From UBA1731 sp045595285 (GTDB lineage Bacteria > Verrucomicrobiota > Kiritimatiellia > RFP12 > UBA1067), in assembly GCA_045595285.1 (NCBI GenBank), contig JAZOAC010000086.1, forward strand, positions 1-33,461: 33,461 nt of DNA, given 5' to 3'. Shown here one piece after another: positions 1 to 7,637 of this stretch. The notes beneath the pieces were generated by a model that was not told the origin of the DNA, did not search any database, and saw only the letters and a program-made list of their open reading frames with translations. How positions within the stretch are numbered: the stretch's first letter is position 1; each line of letters starts with the position of its first letter. A program made the translations under genes and the position numbers.

Positions 1-569
1 CCGCGGCGGATGATGTTGCAGGAGATCGCCTTGGGCGGAGTCCCCATTCCCAACGATGCAAACGGAATGGCGATTTCCGCGACAGCCGAACGCTTACTGC
101 CGACAACCGCAGCCTTGGCGTTGGCGTTCCACGCGCTTTCCTTAAGCGTGTCGGCGTTGTAGCAGGCAGACTTGACGTTGCCCTTCATGTCGACGGCGAT
201 GCGATACGCAAGCTTGCCGCCGTTTGTCAGATGCACTTCCACCGTATCTCCGTCCTTCGGCGGCACATCCGCCGGTGACGGCAGAAGAAGCGCGATATAG
301 AGATTCTGGGCATCGAAGAATGCCGTCGCCCGCGTCTGCAGGTCGGTGAACTTCTTGTCGGCGGCAATGTAGAGACCGTTGATCTCTTTGCTTTCGGGAT
401 CCATCACCGTAAATGCATCCGACCATGCCGCCGTGGTGTACGAAGCCTCGTCGCAGGCTCCGTCGATAGTCATTGGAGTCGTCCTGGAAACGGCAACCAT
501 CGTATTTGCGGACGACGCCTCCGCATGAAGTGCGGCGACGGCCAAACCTGTCAAAATCAATTTGCGCAT
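1..569 (-). CDS. Secreted protein with CBM9/DOMON-like domain (C-terminus off the window)
   Basis: The frame is open from an ATG at 569 to the left edge (189 codons). AAGGA lies about six bases before the ATG. A short N-terminal hydrophobic segment (MRKLILTGLAVAALHAEA) looks like a signal peptide. The following 'MTIDGACDEASYTTAAWSDAF' type opening (split here: TIDGACDEA, then AAWSDAF), the 'TRATAFFDAQNLYIALL' strand and 'GDTVEVHL' match the pattern of family 9 carbohydrate-binding / DOMON-like beta-sandwich domains, which begin 'IDG..dE..W' and contain '..a.v..d..nLYva'. These modules usually bind sugars at the front of a larger secreted enzyme or surface protein. It follows the LamG gene by 23 bases, so it is probably the fourth gene of cluster B. 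What lies beyond residue 189 is unknown. Family assignment is by motif only. Confidence 0.7.
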   Translation of the reverse strand, partial: MRKLILTGLAVAALHAEASSANTMVAVSRTTPMTIDGACDEASYTTAAWSDAFTVMDPESKEINGLYIAADKKFTDLQTRATAFFDAQNLYIALLLPSPADVPPKDGDTVEVHLTNGGKLAYRIAVDMKGNVKSACYNADTLKESAWNANAKAAVVGSKRSAVAEIAIPFASLGMGTPPKAISCNIIRR

Positions 570-592
570 AACAATCCTTTTATTTTACATTT

Positions 593-3100
593 TCACTTGA
601 CCGATATCACAAGACCATACCTGCGGAAGTAGATGCCGTCATCTTCCTTCCAGCCTTTGGCCGATGTACCATCATCACAGGGAAACTCAAATCTTACCCG
701 ATCAAGATTCGCGGGTGCTGCACTCCATGATATGACAGGCTCCGTCGACAACACTTTGCGAGAACCAAGGCATACTTTAACCGTCGCACCGTCGGCAAAC
801 TCGACTTTGTTTTCATCAATACTGAACGGTGCGGTAAACTCTGAAAGATCGATAGCTCCATTATTTTCCATTACAACACCGCTGACAGTTCCTTCAACAA
901 GTTTCAGTTTCGCATTGTCGGCGATTTTTGCTCCGCCGAGATAAAAGTCCGCCGGAACATATTCTGATGGGATATTGACATTCCCATCACTGACGACAGA
1001 ACCCGCTGTGAACGGAGTGGCGCTGGATGATGGATAGAACCCACCTCTTACGCGGTCGTAAAGCCCCACTGCGCCATCCGAACGCACTACTGGAATCATA
1101 TCGACCTTGACAGTTCCGTCTGCACCGACGGCCTTGAAATAATAAATCGAGCCTTTTGCATAGTAATTAATGCTGTCATGATTAGTATGCATGGCAAAGA
1201 GATATATTCTGGTCTTTGGTGTAAATGACCCACCCTCGTGTGGACATTCATCCGCGTCTACGTATCCTTTGCGAGCGTTGCCGTCAAATGCAATCGTAAA
1301 CGGCTCATTTACAGTTGCCTTAATTGTGGACACCAATATCGACGTATCGAAATCAAAACGGAAGTTGCCATCACCGTCTTTGACATAATATAACGCTCCA
1401 AATGCGCGCACTTTTGAATCATAGCGAGTATAAAAAAGGCCGGAGGTTGAAAGTTCAGACAAGCTCGCACGCATCTCAAGACGGTCGGTTGCAGCAGGAA
1501 TGAATCCGGTATCAATATACTGTGATCCCGTAGCGGTAATACAGTCAACAACTGTATACGACAGAGTTTCACGGCCGACACGAAGTTCTGATTCTTCTTC
1601 ACTTGAATTGACAAACTCCGGCATTGAAGACACTGGAAATGCGAATGCCTTGCTGGAAGTACTTTCGTAAAACACGTTCCCAACCCTGTCGTAAAGCCCG
1701 ACTGCACCATCCGCGATACGCCGAACGGGGTGAAGATCAAGAGAAACTGTCCCATCTTTTTTTGTCACCGTGAAGTAATAAAAACGGCATTGGGTGGGAT
1801 TCGCGCCATCGTTACCCACATTAAAGAGACAAAGGTCGCCACCAGATGTGAAGTTGTTTTCAAGAGCCGAGGGCGTTTGCAGAACACCGTCAAGTGTCCA
1901 TGTAGAGTACTTTCCTTCGGGGCCGCCGCTACCGTCAAACACCAGCACATGGTCTTCATCATCAGTCAATGGGGTGGATATTACAGCCTGCCACGGATTG
2001 TCAAAATCGAAACGCACCGTACCATCATCTTTAAGGAGTGCGCCGTACGAACGTTTCTTATCGGAATTACGTGATGAAAATAGAAACTGTTCCTTTGCAA
2101 ACGTATTTGGCCGGAACTTCATCTCAACCTTGGCCGTGCCGGGCAACCGGAACCCCGGAATGACAATCGATTCACCGCCGTGTGTTGTCAGGTATACGAG
2201 ATCCTGATATTCTGCGTTAACTGGAGAGACAGCATTGGCAACAATTGTCGGAGCTGCTTTTTCAATCGTCAGGTTATGTCCGGATAGATCTATTGTCATA
2301 CCTGATGTAAGCAGAATTTTATTGTCAAACCATTGCTCGTCTTCCATCAATGTGTACTTGCCGGCAGGGACAGGAGATCCACTGACAGGCAGAAAACGCT
2401 CTGCGACAAGATCGTAAAAACCGATTTTCTCTTCTTTTACGCCATAAACCGGAATTATATAGCAAAGAAGGTTCGCTTTATTCTTCGTCTCCCACACCTT
2501 AAAGTACCAGAAACGACATACAGCCCTAGAATCAGGAACTTTCGTGTCCGTAAGAGATCCTGTGTAACGCCCGAAAAGACAGAAATATGCTTGTGAAGTA
2601 GGTGTGAAATCTTTACCGGCAACCTTATTGCCAGCTTGTATCCCATCCACATAACCGGTAAGAAAATAAGCGTCTTCAACTTCGGTATAAATATCCGTCT
2701 TATCTGGAGCCGCGAAAAAAACATGTGGAACAGACGGAGATATACTAGCACTTCCATCTGCCGAATTTCGAAAACCAAATTCACTCTTGCCCTTACTTGT
2801 TATGTTGAGATAAAATCTTCTACGATCGGTACCTTCCGTGCTTCTTTGCGTGCAAAATAAATACTGATCACTTCCTGTTGTCGTATTGGTAAAGCTTGCC
2901 TTGATTTCAACGGCATTTGTGCAGGCCGGCAGAAATCGGGTATTCACCCACTGATTGCCGTCAGTATCAATGTATTCAAGCTGCCTGTATCCGGAAGGCA
3001 AGTCCGCAAACGCCGGAGACTGTACTGTCTCCTTCTCCTCAGCCCTTACGCCAATAAAGGCGAAAAGCGCCAATGCAACAGTTATCATTTTTTTTTTCAT
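593..3100 (-). CDS. LamG-like surface protein with three concanavalin-A-type modules
   Basis: This 835-residue protein starts at the ATG at 3100, which has AGGAGG nine bases upstream; a longer frame to 3136 has no such site. A Sec signal peptide (MKKKMITVALALFAFIGVRA) is followed by three related modules at roughly 30-250, 290-500 and 520-735. Each has the 'EYIdt.G.Q.V.T.F.P' type opening (LEYIDTDGNQWVNT; VDCITATGSQYIDTGF), a 'F.FD' strand and a closing 'GLYDRV...FY.S' motif. Such LamG/concanavalin-A-like modules are common in large surface proteins of Lentisphaerae-type bacteria; binding to polysaccharide is inferred. A 'IDLSGHNLTI' segment and the C-terminal tail ending GIYFRRYGLVISVK are shared with the LamG protein at 28491-31088. 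The start contains an A10 tract. It sits between a DUF4832-type glycosidase-like gene and a CBM9-like gene. Confidence 0.8.
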   Translation of the reverse strand: MKKKMITVALALFAFIGVRAEEKETVQSPAFADLPSGYRQLEYIDTDGNQWVNTRFLPACTNAVEIKASFTNTTTGSDQYLFCTQRSTEGTDRRRFYLNITSKGKSEFGFRNSADGSASISPSVPHVFFAAPDKTDIYTEVEDAYFLTGYVDGIQAGNKVAGKDFTPTSQAYFCLFGRYTGSLTDTKVPDSRAVCRFWYFKVWETKNKANLLCYIIPVYGVKEEKIGFYDLVAERFLPVSGSPVPAGKYTLMEDEQWFDNKILLTSGMTIDLSGHNLTIEKAAPTIVANAVSPVNAEYQDLVYLTTHGGESIVIPGFRLPGTAKVEMKFRPNTFAKEQFLFSSRNSDKKRSYGALLKDDGTVRFDFDNPWQAVISTPLTDDEDHVLVFDGSGGPEGKYSTWTLDGVLQTPSALENNFTSGGDLCLFNVGNDGANPTQCRFYYFTVTKKDGTVSLDLHPVRRIADGAVGLYDRVGNVFYESTSSKAFAFPVSSMPEFVNSSEEESELRVGRETLSYTVVDCITATGSQYIDTGFIPAATDRLEMRASLSELSTSGLFYTRYDSKVRAFGALYYVKDGDGNFRFDFDTSILVSTIKATVNEPFTIAFDGNARKGYVDADECPHEGGSFTPKTRIYLFAMHTNHDSINYYAKGSIYYFKAVGADGTVKVDMIPVVRSDGAVGLYDRVRGGFYPSSSATPFTAGSVVSDGNVNIPSEYVPADFYLGGAKIADNAKLKLVEGTVSGVVMENNGAIDLSEFTAPFSIDENKVEFADGATVKVCLGSRKVLSTEPVISWSAAPANLDRVRFEFPCDDGTSAKGWKEDDGIYFRRYGLVISVK

Positions 3101-3147
3101 CGCGTTTTTCCTCCTGTTTTTACAACTTAAGCTCATTTTCGGTCACC

Positions 3148-3168
3148 AGTCCTAACGACTAACCACTA
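3148..3168. repeat. Heptamer tract overlapping a stop codon
   Basis: Three 7-base units (AGTCCTA, ACGACTA, ACCACTA) run across the end of the DUF4832-type gene. On the minus strand they read as TAGTGGTTAGTCGTTAGGACT, giving the last residues VVSR and the TAG stop. The same family (TTAGTGG) occurs inside the GH2 gene at 27686-27720. Confidence 0.6.
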
Positions 3169-4657
3169 CCTTCCCAACCGGGTAGCGACGATCACTGCCG
3201 CTGGCAATGGGGAGTGCGATTTTCGGAGTGCCCTGCCTGTCGCCCACTGACACGCAAAGCGTATATTTGCCGGGAGCGAGCATATCGAACTGCGTCTCCG
3301 TCACCCTGCCCTTGGCGCGGAGCCCTGCAAGAACCATATCGTTCCAGGGCGGAATCGGCGCGGTGTGTCCGAAGCGTCCAACGGAAACGACGGATACGGG
3401 AATCTCCTCGCCGTTGAGCGTGGGATAGAGCGCATTCACGTTGAACTTCTCGTCCGTGAAGCTCCAGCACACGTTCCCCTTCCCATCGACGAGCGACCAG
3501 GCCACGAAACCGCCCGCATGGCACGGAGCCACGCCTTTGTTCAGCCATTCGGACGATATCTCGATGCGTTCACCCGCCTTCACTTTGGAAGGATAAGTGA
3601 TCGAAAGCGGCATGAGCCGGTAGCCGATGCGCTTGTTCACCGCTTCGATCTCGGCGGCATGCGATTCACGGAAATCCTCGGGGAAGCCATGAAATGTGAA
3701 ATAGCTCGCCTGATGCTTCTCCACAGACTCGAGAATGCGGTCCTTGCGCCAGTTGCCGCGCTCGGAGCACATCGTAATGTGCCCCGTTTCGAGCACGACA
3801 GGCAGCGTGGGTGCAAAAAGCCGCCCCCAATGGGCATGATGCCAGCCGAACGGACTGCACATGAGCGAATCATCACGGATTCCGACATTGTTGGCTCTCA
3901 TGAACTGGAGAAACGGAAGATCCGCCTCCTTTCTCTGGCCACCGGCAACATCGTCTGATATGACCAGATAGGTGTTAGGGAGGTATTTCCTGTGCAGAGC
4001 GATGTGAAGACGAGCCATGCGCGCCGTCTCCTCCCTCGTCAGTTTGGCGGTGCGTCCAGTATGCCCCTCGCCATAGAGCCCCAGACTCCCCACGTCAACA
4101 AAGGCGACGGAAGGATCTCCATCGTACCTTGCGCCGAACGCCTTGAGGAAATTGGACAATTTTTCAAGGAAGATCGGATCATCGTACGTAGGCTCCCACC
4201 TCTCGGCTTTTGGGAGGTCTGCGTTAGGATATGTAGGTGGGAACCATACACCTTTGCATCCGGCCTCACGCACCCAGTCTGGCGTGGCATTCTCCGTCTG
4301 GTTGCAGCAGATCACGCGGAACGCGAGCTGCTTGCCGGCCTTGATCCAGTTCTGCGCCACGGAGTCGAAGATATCCCACCGGAACTCACCCTCCTTCGGC
4401 TCAAGATCATTCCACAGCACGCGCAGATACACGACCGAAGTGCCGGGAAGCGGATCAACGTCCCCCGGCCTGGAGTACATGCCGTACGCCCAAAGGCGGT
4501 TGGAATAGTGATAATGCACCAGACCCATGCCGGGGTTTATGAGCGTTGCGTCCGTATCCTGCATACGCACCGTGACCAGACTGTTGGTGTCGTAGCCGCT
4601 GCAGCAAAGTGCAAGCCCCACCGCTGTCATGTACAATATTCTTCTCATTAAATCCAT
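3152..4657 (-). CDS. Secreted glycosidase-like TIM-barrel protein with DUF4832-type C-terminal domain
   Basis: A 501-residue protein with a hydrophobic signal segment (MRRILYMTAVGLALCCSG; start at 4657 or 4648, neither with a strong ribosome site). The opening 'LINPGMGLVHYHY', then 'VVYLRVLWNDLEPKEGEFRW' and 'GKQLAFRV', is the start of a clan GH-A-like barrel of the GH42-related, DUF4832-associated type. 'GSLGLYGEGHTG' holds a candidate acid (E) and 'LPVVLETGH' a candidate nucleophile (E). From about residue 345, 'GYRLMPLSITYPSKVKAGE' and 'SSEWLNKGVAPCH' fit the beta-sandwich DUF4832 domain. Substrate is unknown. It takes the second position in cluster B, where cluster A has a DUF4838 protein. 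Its last codons and stop are made of a heptamer repeat. Domain reading is by pattern, not by search. Confidence 0.7.
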   Translation of the reverse strand: MDLMRRILYMTAVGLALCCSGYDTNSLVTVRMQDTDATLINPGMGLVHYHYSNRLWAYGMYSRPGDVDPLPGTSVVYLRVLWNDLEPKEGEFRWDIFDSVAQNWIKAGKQLAFRVICCNQTENATPDWVREAGCKGVWFPPTYPNADLPKAERWEPTYDDPIFLEKLSNFLKAFGARYDGDPSVAFVDVGSLGLYGEGHTGRTAKLTREETARMARLHIALHRKYLPNTYLVISDDVAGGQRKEADLPFLQFMRANNVGIRDDSLMCSPFGWHHAHWGRLFAPTLPVVLETGHITMCSERGNWRKDRILESVEKHQASYFTFHGFPEDFRESHAAEIEAVNKRIGYRLMPLSITYPSKVKAGERIEISSEWLNKGVAPCHAGGFVAWSLVDGKGNVCWSFTDEKFNVNALYPTLNGEEIPVSVVSVGRFGHTAPIPPWNDMVLAGLRAKGRVTETQFDMLAPGKYTLCVSVGDRQGTPKIALPIASGSDRRYPVGKVVVSR

Positions 4658-4684
4658 CTTTCTATTTAGAAATGAACGAGGCTT

Positions 4685-4693
4685 ATAATATCA
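4685..4693 (-). promoter_or_regulatory. Extended -10 promoter element before the DUF4832-type gene
   Basis: On the minus strand TGATATTAT (TGn + TATTAT) sits 27 bases before the ATG at 4657, in an AT-rich gap of 136 bases after the SIS gene. A weak -35 (TTTTGT, 16-17 bases upstream) is possible. This suggests that the lower genes of cluster B can be transcribed independently of the SIS gene. Apart from this I see nothing in the 4658-4793 gap. Confidence 0.4.
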
Positions 4694-4793
4694 CACTTCA
4701 ACGACAACAAAACTCCAATCGCGCAAAAATAACATCTCCATTTGCGAAATATGGTTTTTAAAACACAAGATTGCACAAACAAGAGCATGAAGG

Positions 4794-6563
4794 CTATTTC
4801 CGGCCCTTACGGATCTGTTCCAGCGCGACCTGCACCGCACAGGGCTCTTCCTTGCCGGTCCAGTCCTGCGAGGCGACCCATTCCTCGGCGGCGAAGATGC
4901 GCTGTGCGGCTTCTTCGTAATCGACTCCGCCAAGCTCAATAAGAAGACGGATTCCACGGTCGATGAGCTTCTTGTTGGAGATGGAGACCCAGCTCATCCA
5001 GTTCCCGGCGACGCGTCCGGACGCCGCCATCGTGCCGGTCGAGAGGCAGTTGAAGGCAAGCTTGACCGCGAGATGCTTCCAGATTTCAAGCGGCGAGTCG
5101 GCAATTTCCATGTTCACCCAGATTCCGTCCGTGGGGACAGGCCCTATATGGAACTCGATCGCTTCCGGCCAATCTGCCGCAAGGCGCTTCGCCGCAGTCA
5201 TGTAATTTGCCGGCTTCTCACCGACAGTAAGCATCACCGCCGCCGCGCGCTCATAGCCCTTGATGCGCTCGGGGGCGGGTTCATTGCCGATCATGTAGGT
5301 GATGAGGTCGGAATACTTGATGAGCGGCGGATTGTCGATGAAGCGCTGCGGCATCTTGAGCGAACGCGCATCGTCCGCAGTGAAGTTCAGACAGCGCGGA
5401 TGGCGGCGCATCATTTCGCTCCAGCAGTCGACCGTCTTGAAAAGCGGGTTCTTCACGAACGCCCAGCTCTGCGCGAGATGCTTGTCGCGGCTGGAGCGGA
5501 GCGGCGGCAGCATGAACGTCGGGGAACGTTCGGTGTTGTCGGTAAAGAGGTCGAGCATGCACTTGTCGGCAAGATATGTGATGCGTCCACGCCTGTCGTA
5601 AACGCCCTTCTCGAACTCGATCGCCTTGACGAGACCTGCTCGTCCGCCGGGCGACTCGAGTCCGGCAAGAAGTTTCTCGAACGCGACGGTGTAGTCCTTC
5701 GCGGTCTCCTTCGCGAAACGCGGCATGAGACGGCAGAGTGCGGCTTCAAGGGCACATGAACCCAGGAGCTGTTCGGAGCTTGTCGCCTGCATGCGGGTGG
5801 AGCCTGCGACGGACATCGAACCGCAGTAGATGTCGAGAACCGTCACCTTGGGGTTGTCGATTGCTTCGCGGCAGCGGTCGAGATAGCCGCGCAGGAGATC
5901 GGCGGGGTTGTTGAAGACGAGGAAGCACTTTGCCCCGTTTTCAGCGGCATACTTGAGAGTACCCAATACTGACGACGTTTCGCCGCCTTCGGTGATCGCG
6001 ACAAACGTGTCGCCCTCGCCAACCTTCAGCGCGGCGGCCTGACGGCGACCGCCCTCGGCGAAGTCCTCGAAAAATTCCACGCTGCGGATAAGCGCGAAAT
6101 CGCCGCCCGTCATGATGGACGCGCTGCGGTCGGCGAGCTTGCGCTCTTCGGGGGTCAGCTCGGCGGCGCGGCGATGGAAGAAGTCGCGCCACATGGATTC
6201 GAGAAGAATGGAGAGACGGCCGGTCGCGCCACAGCCGGAGAAAATGATACGTCCCTTCGGAGCCTTAAGTGTCTCTACCATAGATGACACGAGTTTCTCA
6301 AACTTATCGCCTGCAAATACATGGCGCATGGTGATCGGGATCTGACGGTCGCCGCGCTGAAGACACTGTACGCCTGCAAGCGTAGAACGTTTGAAATCTT
6401 CTTCTAGCGTTGCCGTTATCGGATTGGACTGTTCCGTCGGCAGAAATCCGAGATGAAACTGCTTTTCATTGTCGATGAAGTCCCTTGCCTTTGCCTTGAC
6501 GGCATCGGAACACTGGAACGAACTGGCGAACATGGCCATGGAAAATATTATTGCTGTATTCAT
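4794..6563 (-). CDS. Double-SIS-domain phosphosugar-binding protein (GCKR/MurQ-like), copy 1
   Basis: About 589 residues from the ATG at 6563. The first SIS domain (about 70-280) shows the family signatures GRIIFSGCGATGRLS, IMTGGDFALIRSVEFFEDF, FVAITEGGETSSVLG and AGSTRMQATSSEQ, closely following MurNAc-6-phosphate etherase (MurQ) and the glucokinase regulatory protein (GCKR). A second SIS-like half starts near 'GRITYLADKCMLDLF'. Length and two-SIS layout resemble GCKR more than the ~300-residue MurQ. The 'SVEFFED' acidic segment is kept, but the glutamate that follows GTSGRLGVLDAS in MurQ is not at the same place (LLESMW here), so etherase activity is doubtful. Probable cytoplasmic sensor or processor of a phosphosugar. 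A paralogue about 94% identical over 166 residues opens cluster A at the right edge. A longer frame to 6596 covers the -10 box, so it was not chosen. Confidence 0.75.
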   Translation of the reverse strand: MNTAIIFSMAMFASSFQCSDAVKAKARDFIDNEKQFHLGFLPTEQSNPITATLEEDFKRSTLAGVQCLQRGDRQIPITMRHVFAGDKFEKLVSSMVETLKAPKGRIIFSGCGATGRLSILLESMWRDFFHRRAAELTPEERKLADRSASIMTGGDFALIRSVEFFEDFAEGGRRQAAALKVGEGDTFVAITEGGETSSVLGTLKYAAENGAKCFLVFNNPADLLRGYLDRCREAIDNPKVTVLDIYCGSMSVAGSTRMQATSSEQLLGSCALEAALCRLMPRFAKETAKDYTVAFEKLLAGLESPGGRAGLVKAIEFEKGVYDRRGRITYLADKCMLDLFTDNTERSPTFMLPPLRSSRDKHLAQSWAFVKNPLFKTVDCWSEMMRRHPRCLNFTADDARSLKMPQRFIDNPPLIKYSDLITYMIGNEPAPERIKGYERAAAVMLTVGEKPANYMTAAKRLAADWPEAIEFHIGPVPTDGIWVNMEIADSPLEIWKHLAVKLAFNCLSTGTMAASGRVAGNWMSWVSISNKKLIDRGIRLLIELGGVDYEEAAQRIFAAEEWVASQDWTGKEEPCAVQVALEQIRKGRK

Positions 6564-6570
6564 GCGGTTT

Positions 6571-6576
6571 ATTATA
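6571..6576 (-). promoter_or_regulatory. Consensus -10 box placed seven bases before the SIS gene ATG
   Basis: Minus-strand TATAAT is separated from the ATG at 6563 by AAACCGC only. Transcription starting at the usual distance would begin at or next to the A of the ATG, so a leaderless message is possible; no Shine-Dalgarno sequence is visible. The -35 region is weak (TTTTGT or GTTTTG). Confidence 0.45.
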
Positions 6577-6656
6577 CATATTATCACCCAAAACAAAACC
6601 TAGCCTAAAGGACAATTTATCAGGCGCATCTCAAGTTTTTCACCCGTGCGTTTTAA

Positions 6657-6779
6657 GGTTGGAAACAACCAGAACAACTGGTAAAAACAACTTCTCTTTT
6701 CGCCGCGAAACTTCGCGGCGTTCTTAAATTGGCGGGCGGTTGCCCGCCATAAACAAAAGTTGTTTCAAATAAGTTGTTT
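6657..6779. repeat. Cluster of nested hairpins
   Basis: From left to right: GGTTG-GAAA-CAACC (6657-6670, a GNRA-type loop); CCAG-AACAA-CTGG (6669-6681), which competes with it; AAACAACTT (6685-6693), complementary to AAGTTGTTT at 6757-6765 and again at 6771-6779; and, enclosed by that pair, two GC-rich perfect hairpins, CGCCGCGA-AACT-TCGCGGCG (6701-6720) and GGCGGGC-GGTT-GCCCGCC (6731-6748). The outer stem plus the two inner hairpins would form a three-way junction. A rho-independent terminator is unlikely because the flanking genes diverge and no T-run follows. Confidence 0.7.
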
Positions 6780-6890
6780 CCCATCCTCTGAATGCAAAGA
6801 ATGGTTTAACGGGATTTATCTACGCCACTTGATATCGGGAAACGGCTCGTTTGGGGAAAGAGAGCAAAGATATCTGCCGACCGGGACACT

Positions 6891-6918
6891 CATCTCCCAT
6901 CTCTCATTACCCCTTACT
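6891..6918. repeat. Intergenic heptamer tract (CATCTCC family)
   Basis: Four consecutive 7-base units: CATCTCC, CATCTCT, CATTACC, CCTTACT. This is an intergenic counterpart to the heptamer tracts found inside genes at 13848-13882, 21846-21873 and 27686-27720. Confidence 0.6.
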
Positions 6919-6927
6919 CAAAATTTT

Positions 6928-6957
6928 CACCTCCGCAAGGGTCTTGTCCCCACAGAA
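6928..6957. repeat. Island-boundary repeat, left copy
   Basis: CACCTCCGCAAGGGTC, then TTGT, then CCCCACAGAA. The right copy at 9068-9093 has the same 16- and 10-base blocks in the same orientation without the TTGT. The two copies bracket the antitoxin-toxin pair. Confidence 0.65.
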
Positions 6958-6996
6958 CCTTTCCATTGGCGATTGAAAATTGCCGTTGCATGCACA

Positions 6997-7026
6997 TCGA
7001 CAAAACGTATGCAGTTATGATATAAT
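6997..7026 (+). promoter_or_regulatory. Promoter of the AbiEi/AbiEii-type operon
   Basis: TCGACA (6997-7002; one mismatch to TTGACA), an 18-base spacer, and TATAAT (7021-7026) preceded by TGA, an extended -10. Predicted start near 7033, giving a leader of about 20 bases with GGAGG at 7044-7048. Antitoxins of this family usually repress their own promoter; a dyad for that is not obvious here. Confidence 0.75.
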
Positions 7027-7052
7027 GCAGACGTTTTGTTTTTGGAGGATCA

Positions 7053-7637
7053 ATGTCTGACACTAATTTCGCAAAAAACTTCAATGGCGCATTCTCGCTT
7101 GCGGAAGCCGCAGAGCATGGCATAACACGAGCACAACTTGCCGCCTGGACAAAGGTCGGCAAGGTGGAACGCATTGCACGAGGCATATACAGAATTCCCA
7201 ATCTCCATCGTACAACAATCCCCGAAATCGAGGTGCTGATAAAGCGCGGGACGCACTTCACCGTCGCGCTACTGTCTGCCCTGCAGCTACACGGCTTCAC
7301 GACGGTGCTTCCGTCCTCGGTATGGATTGCTCTTCCACGCGGCGGAAGAACGCCTACAGTCGATTTCCCGCTTGAGGTGTCATTCCTCTCGGGCGAGTCG
7401 TGGACACACGGCGTAATGCACATCACAGTGGACGATTTGGAAGTTCCCGTATTTTCTCCCGCAAAGACTGTTGCCGACCTTTTCAAATTCAGAAACAAGA
7501 CAGGCGTAGATCTTGCGGTAGAGGCGCTACGTGAAGGCCTGCGCGGGAGGAAATTCGACATTACCGAACTAATGGAGGCGGCGGCGGCAGACCGCGTGGC
7601 AAACGTTATTGCACCGTATGTGGAGGCTATGCCATGA
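7053..7637 (+). CDS. abiEi-like: AbiEi-type antitoxin / transcriptional repressor
   Basis: 194 residues with GGAGG five bases before the ATG. The N-terminus (about 10-50) reads as a winged helix of the AbiEi_4 type: FSLAEAAEHGITRAQLAAW followed by 'VERIARGIYRIP'. The C-terminal half has 'FSPAKTVADLFKFRNKTG', the conserved strand-helix of AbiEi antitoxins. In the AbiE system this protein neutralises the AbiEii nucleotidyltransferase without binding it tightly (type IV) and represses the operon through its winged helix. The next gene starts inside its last codon (ATGA overlap), so the two are translationally coupled. It has its own promoter and lies opposite to all other genes of the window, between two copies of a boundary repeat, which suggests acquisition as a unit. 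Confidence 0.88.
   Translation: MSDTNFAKNFNGAFSLAEAAEHGITRAQLAAWTKVGKVERIARGIYRIPNLHRTTIPEIEVLIKRGTHFTVALLSALQLHGFTTVLPSSVWIALPRGGRTPTVDFPLEVSFLSGESWTHGVMHITVDDLEVPVFSPAKTVADLFKFRNKTGVDLAVEALREGLRGRKFDITELMEAAAADRVANVIAPYVEAMP

Larger units (their letters stand above)
6597..7052. other. 456-base divergent intergenic region
   Basis: No convincing gene is present between the leftward SIS gene and the rightward antitoxin. The region holds a cluster of perfect hairpins (6657-6779), a heptamer tract (6891-6918), the left copy of a repeat also found at 9068-9093, and the toxin-antitoxin promoter (6997-7026). An 86-codon open frame at 6760-7020 has no ribosome site and no recognisable sequence. Confidence 0.7.

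Noticed and set aside
142..426. 94-codon minus-strand frame at the left end
   Set aside because: It is out of frame with the longer open frame from 569 to the edge, which has a ribosome site, signal peptide and CBM9-like motifs.
3152..4657. Lipoprotein signal (lipobox) at ALCC
   Set aside because: The residues before the Cys (L-A-L) do not fit the usual L-[AS]-[GA]-C pattern, so only a general signal peptide is claimed.
6701..6748. Rho-independent terminators
   Set aside because: Hairpins are strong but no T-run follows on either strand and the neighbouring genes diverge from this region.
6657..6779. Integron attC site
   Set aside because: AAC/GTT-containing inverted repeats are suggestive, but no R'/R'' core pair in the proper layout, no integrase and no cassette organisation were found.
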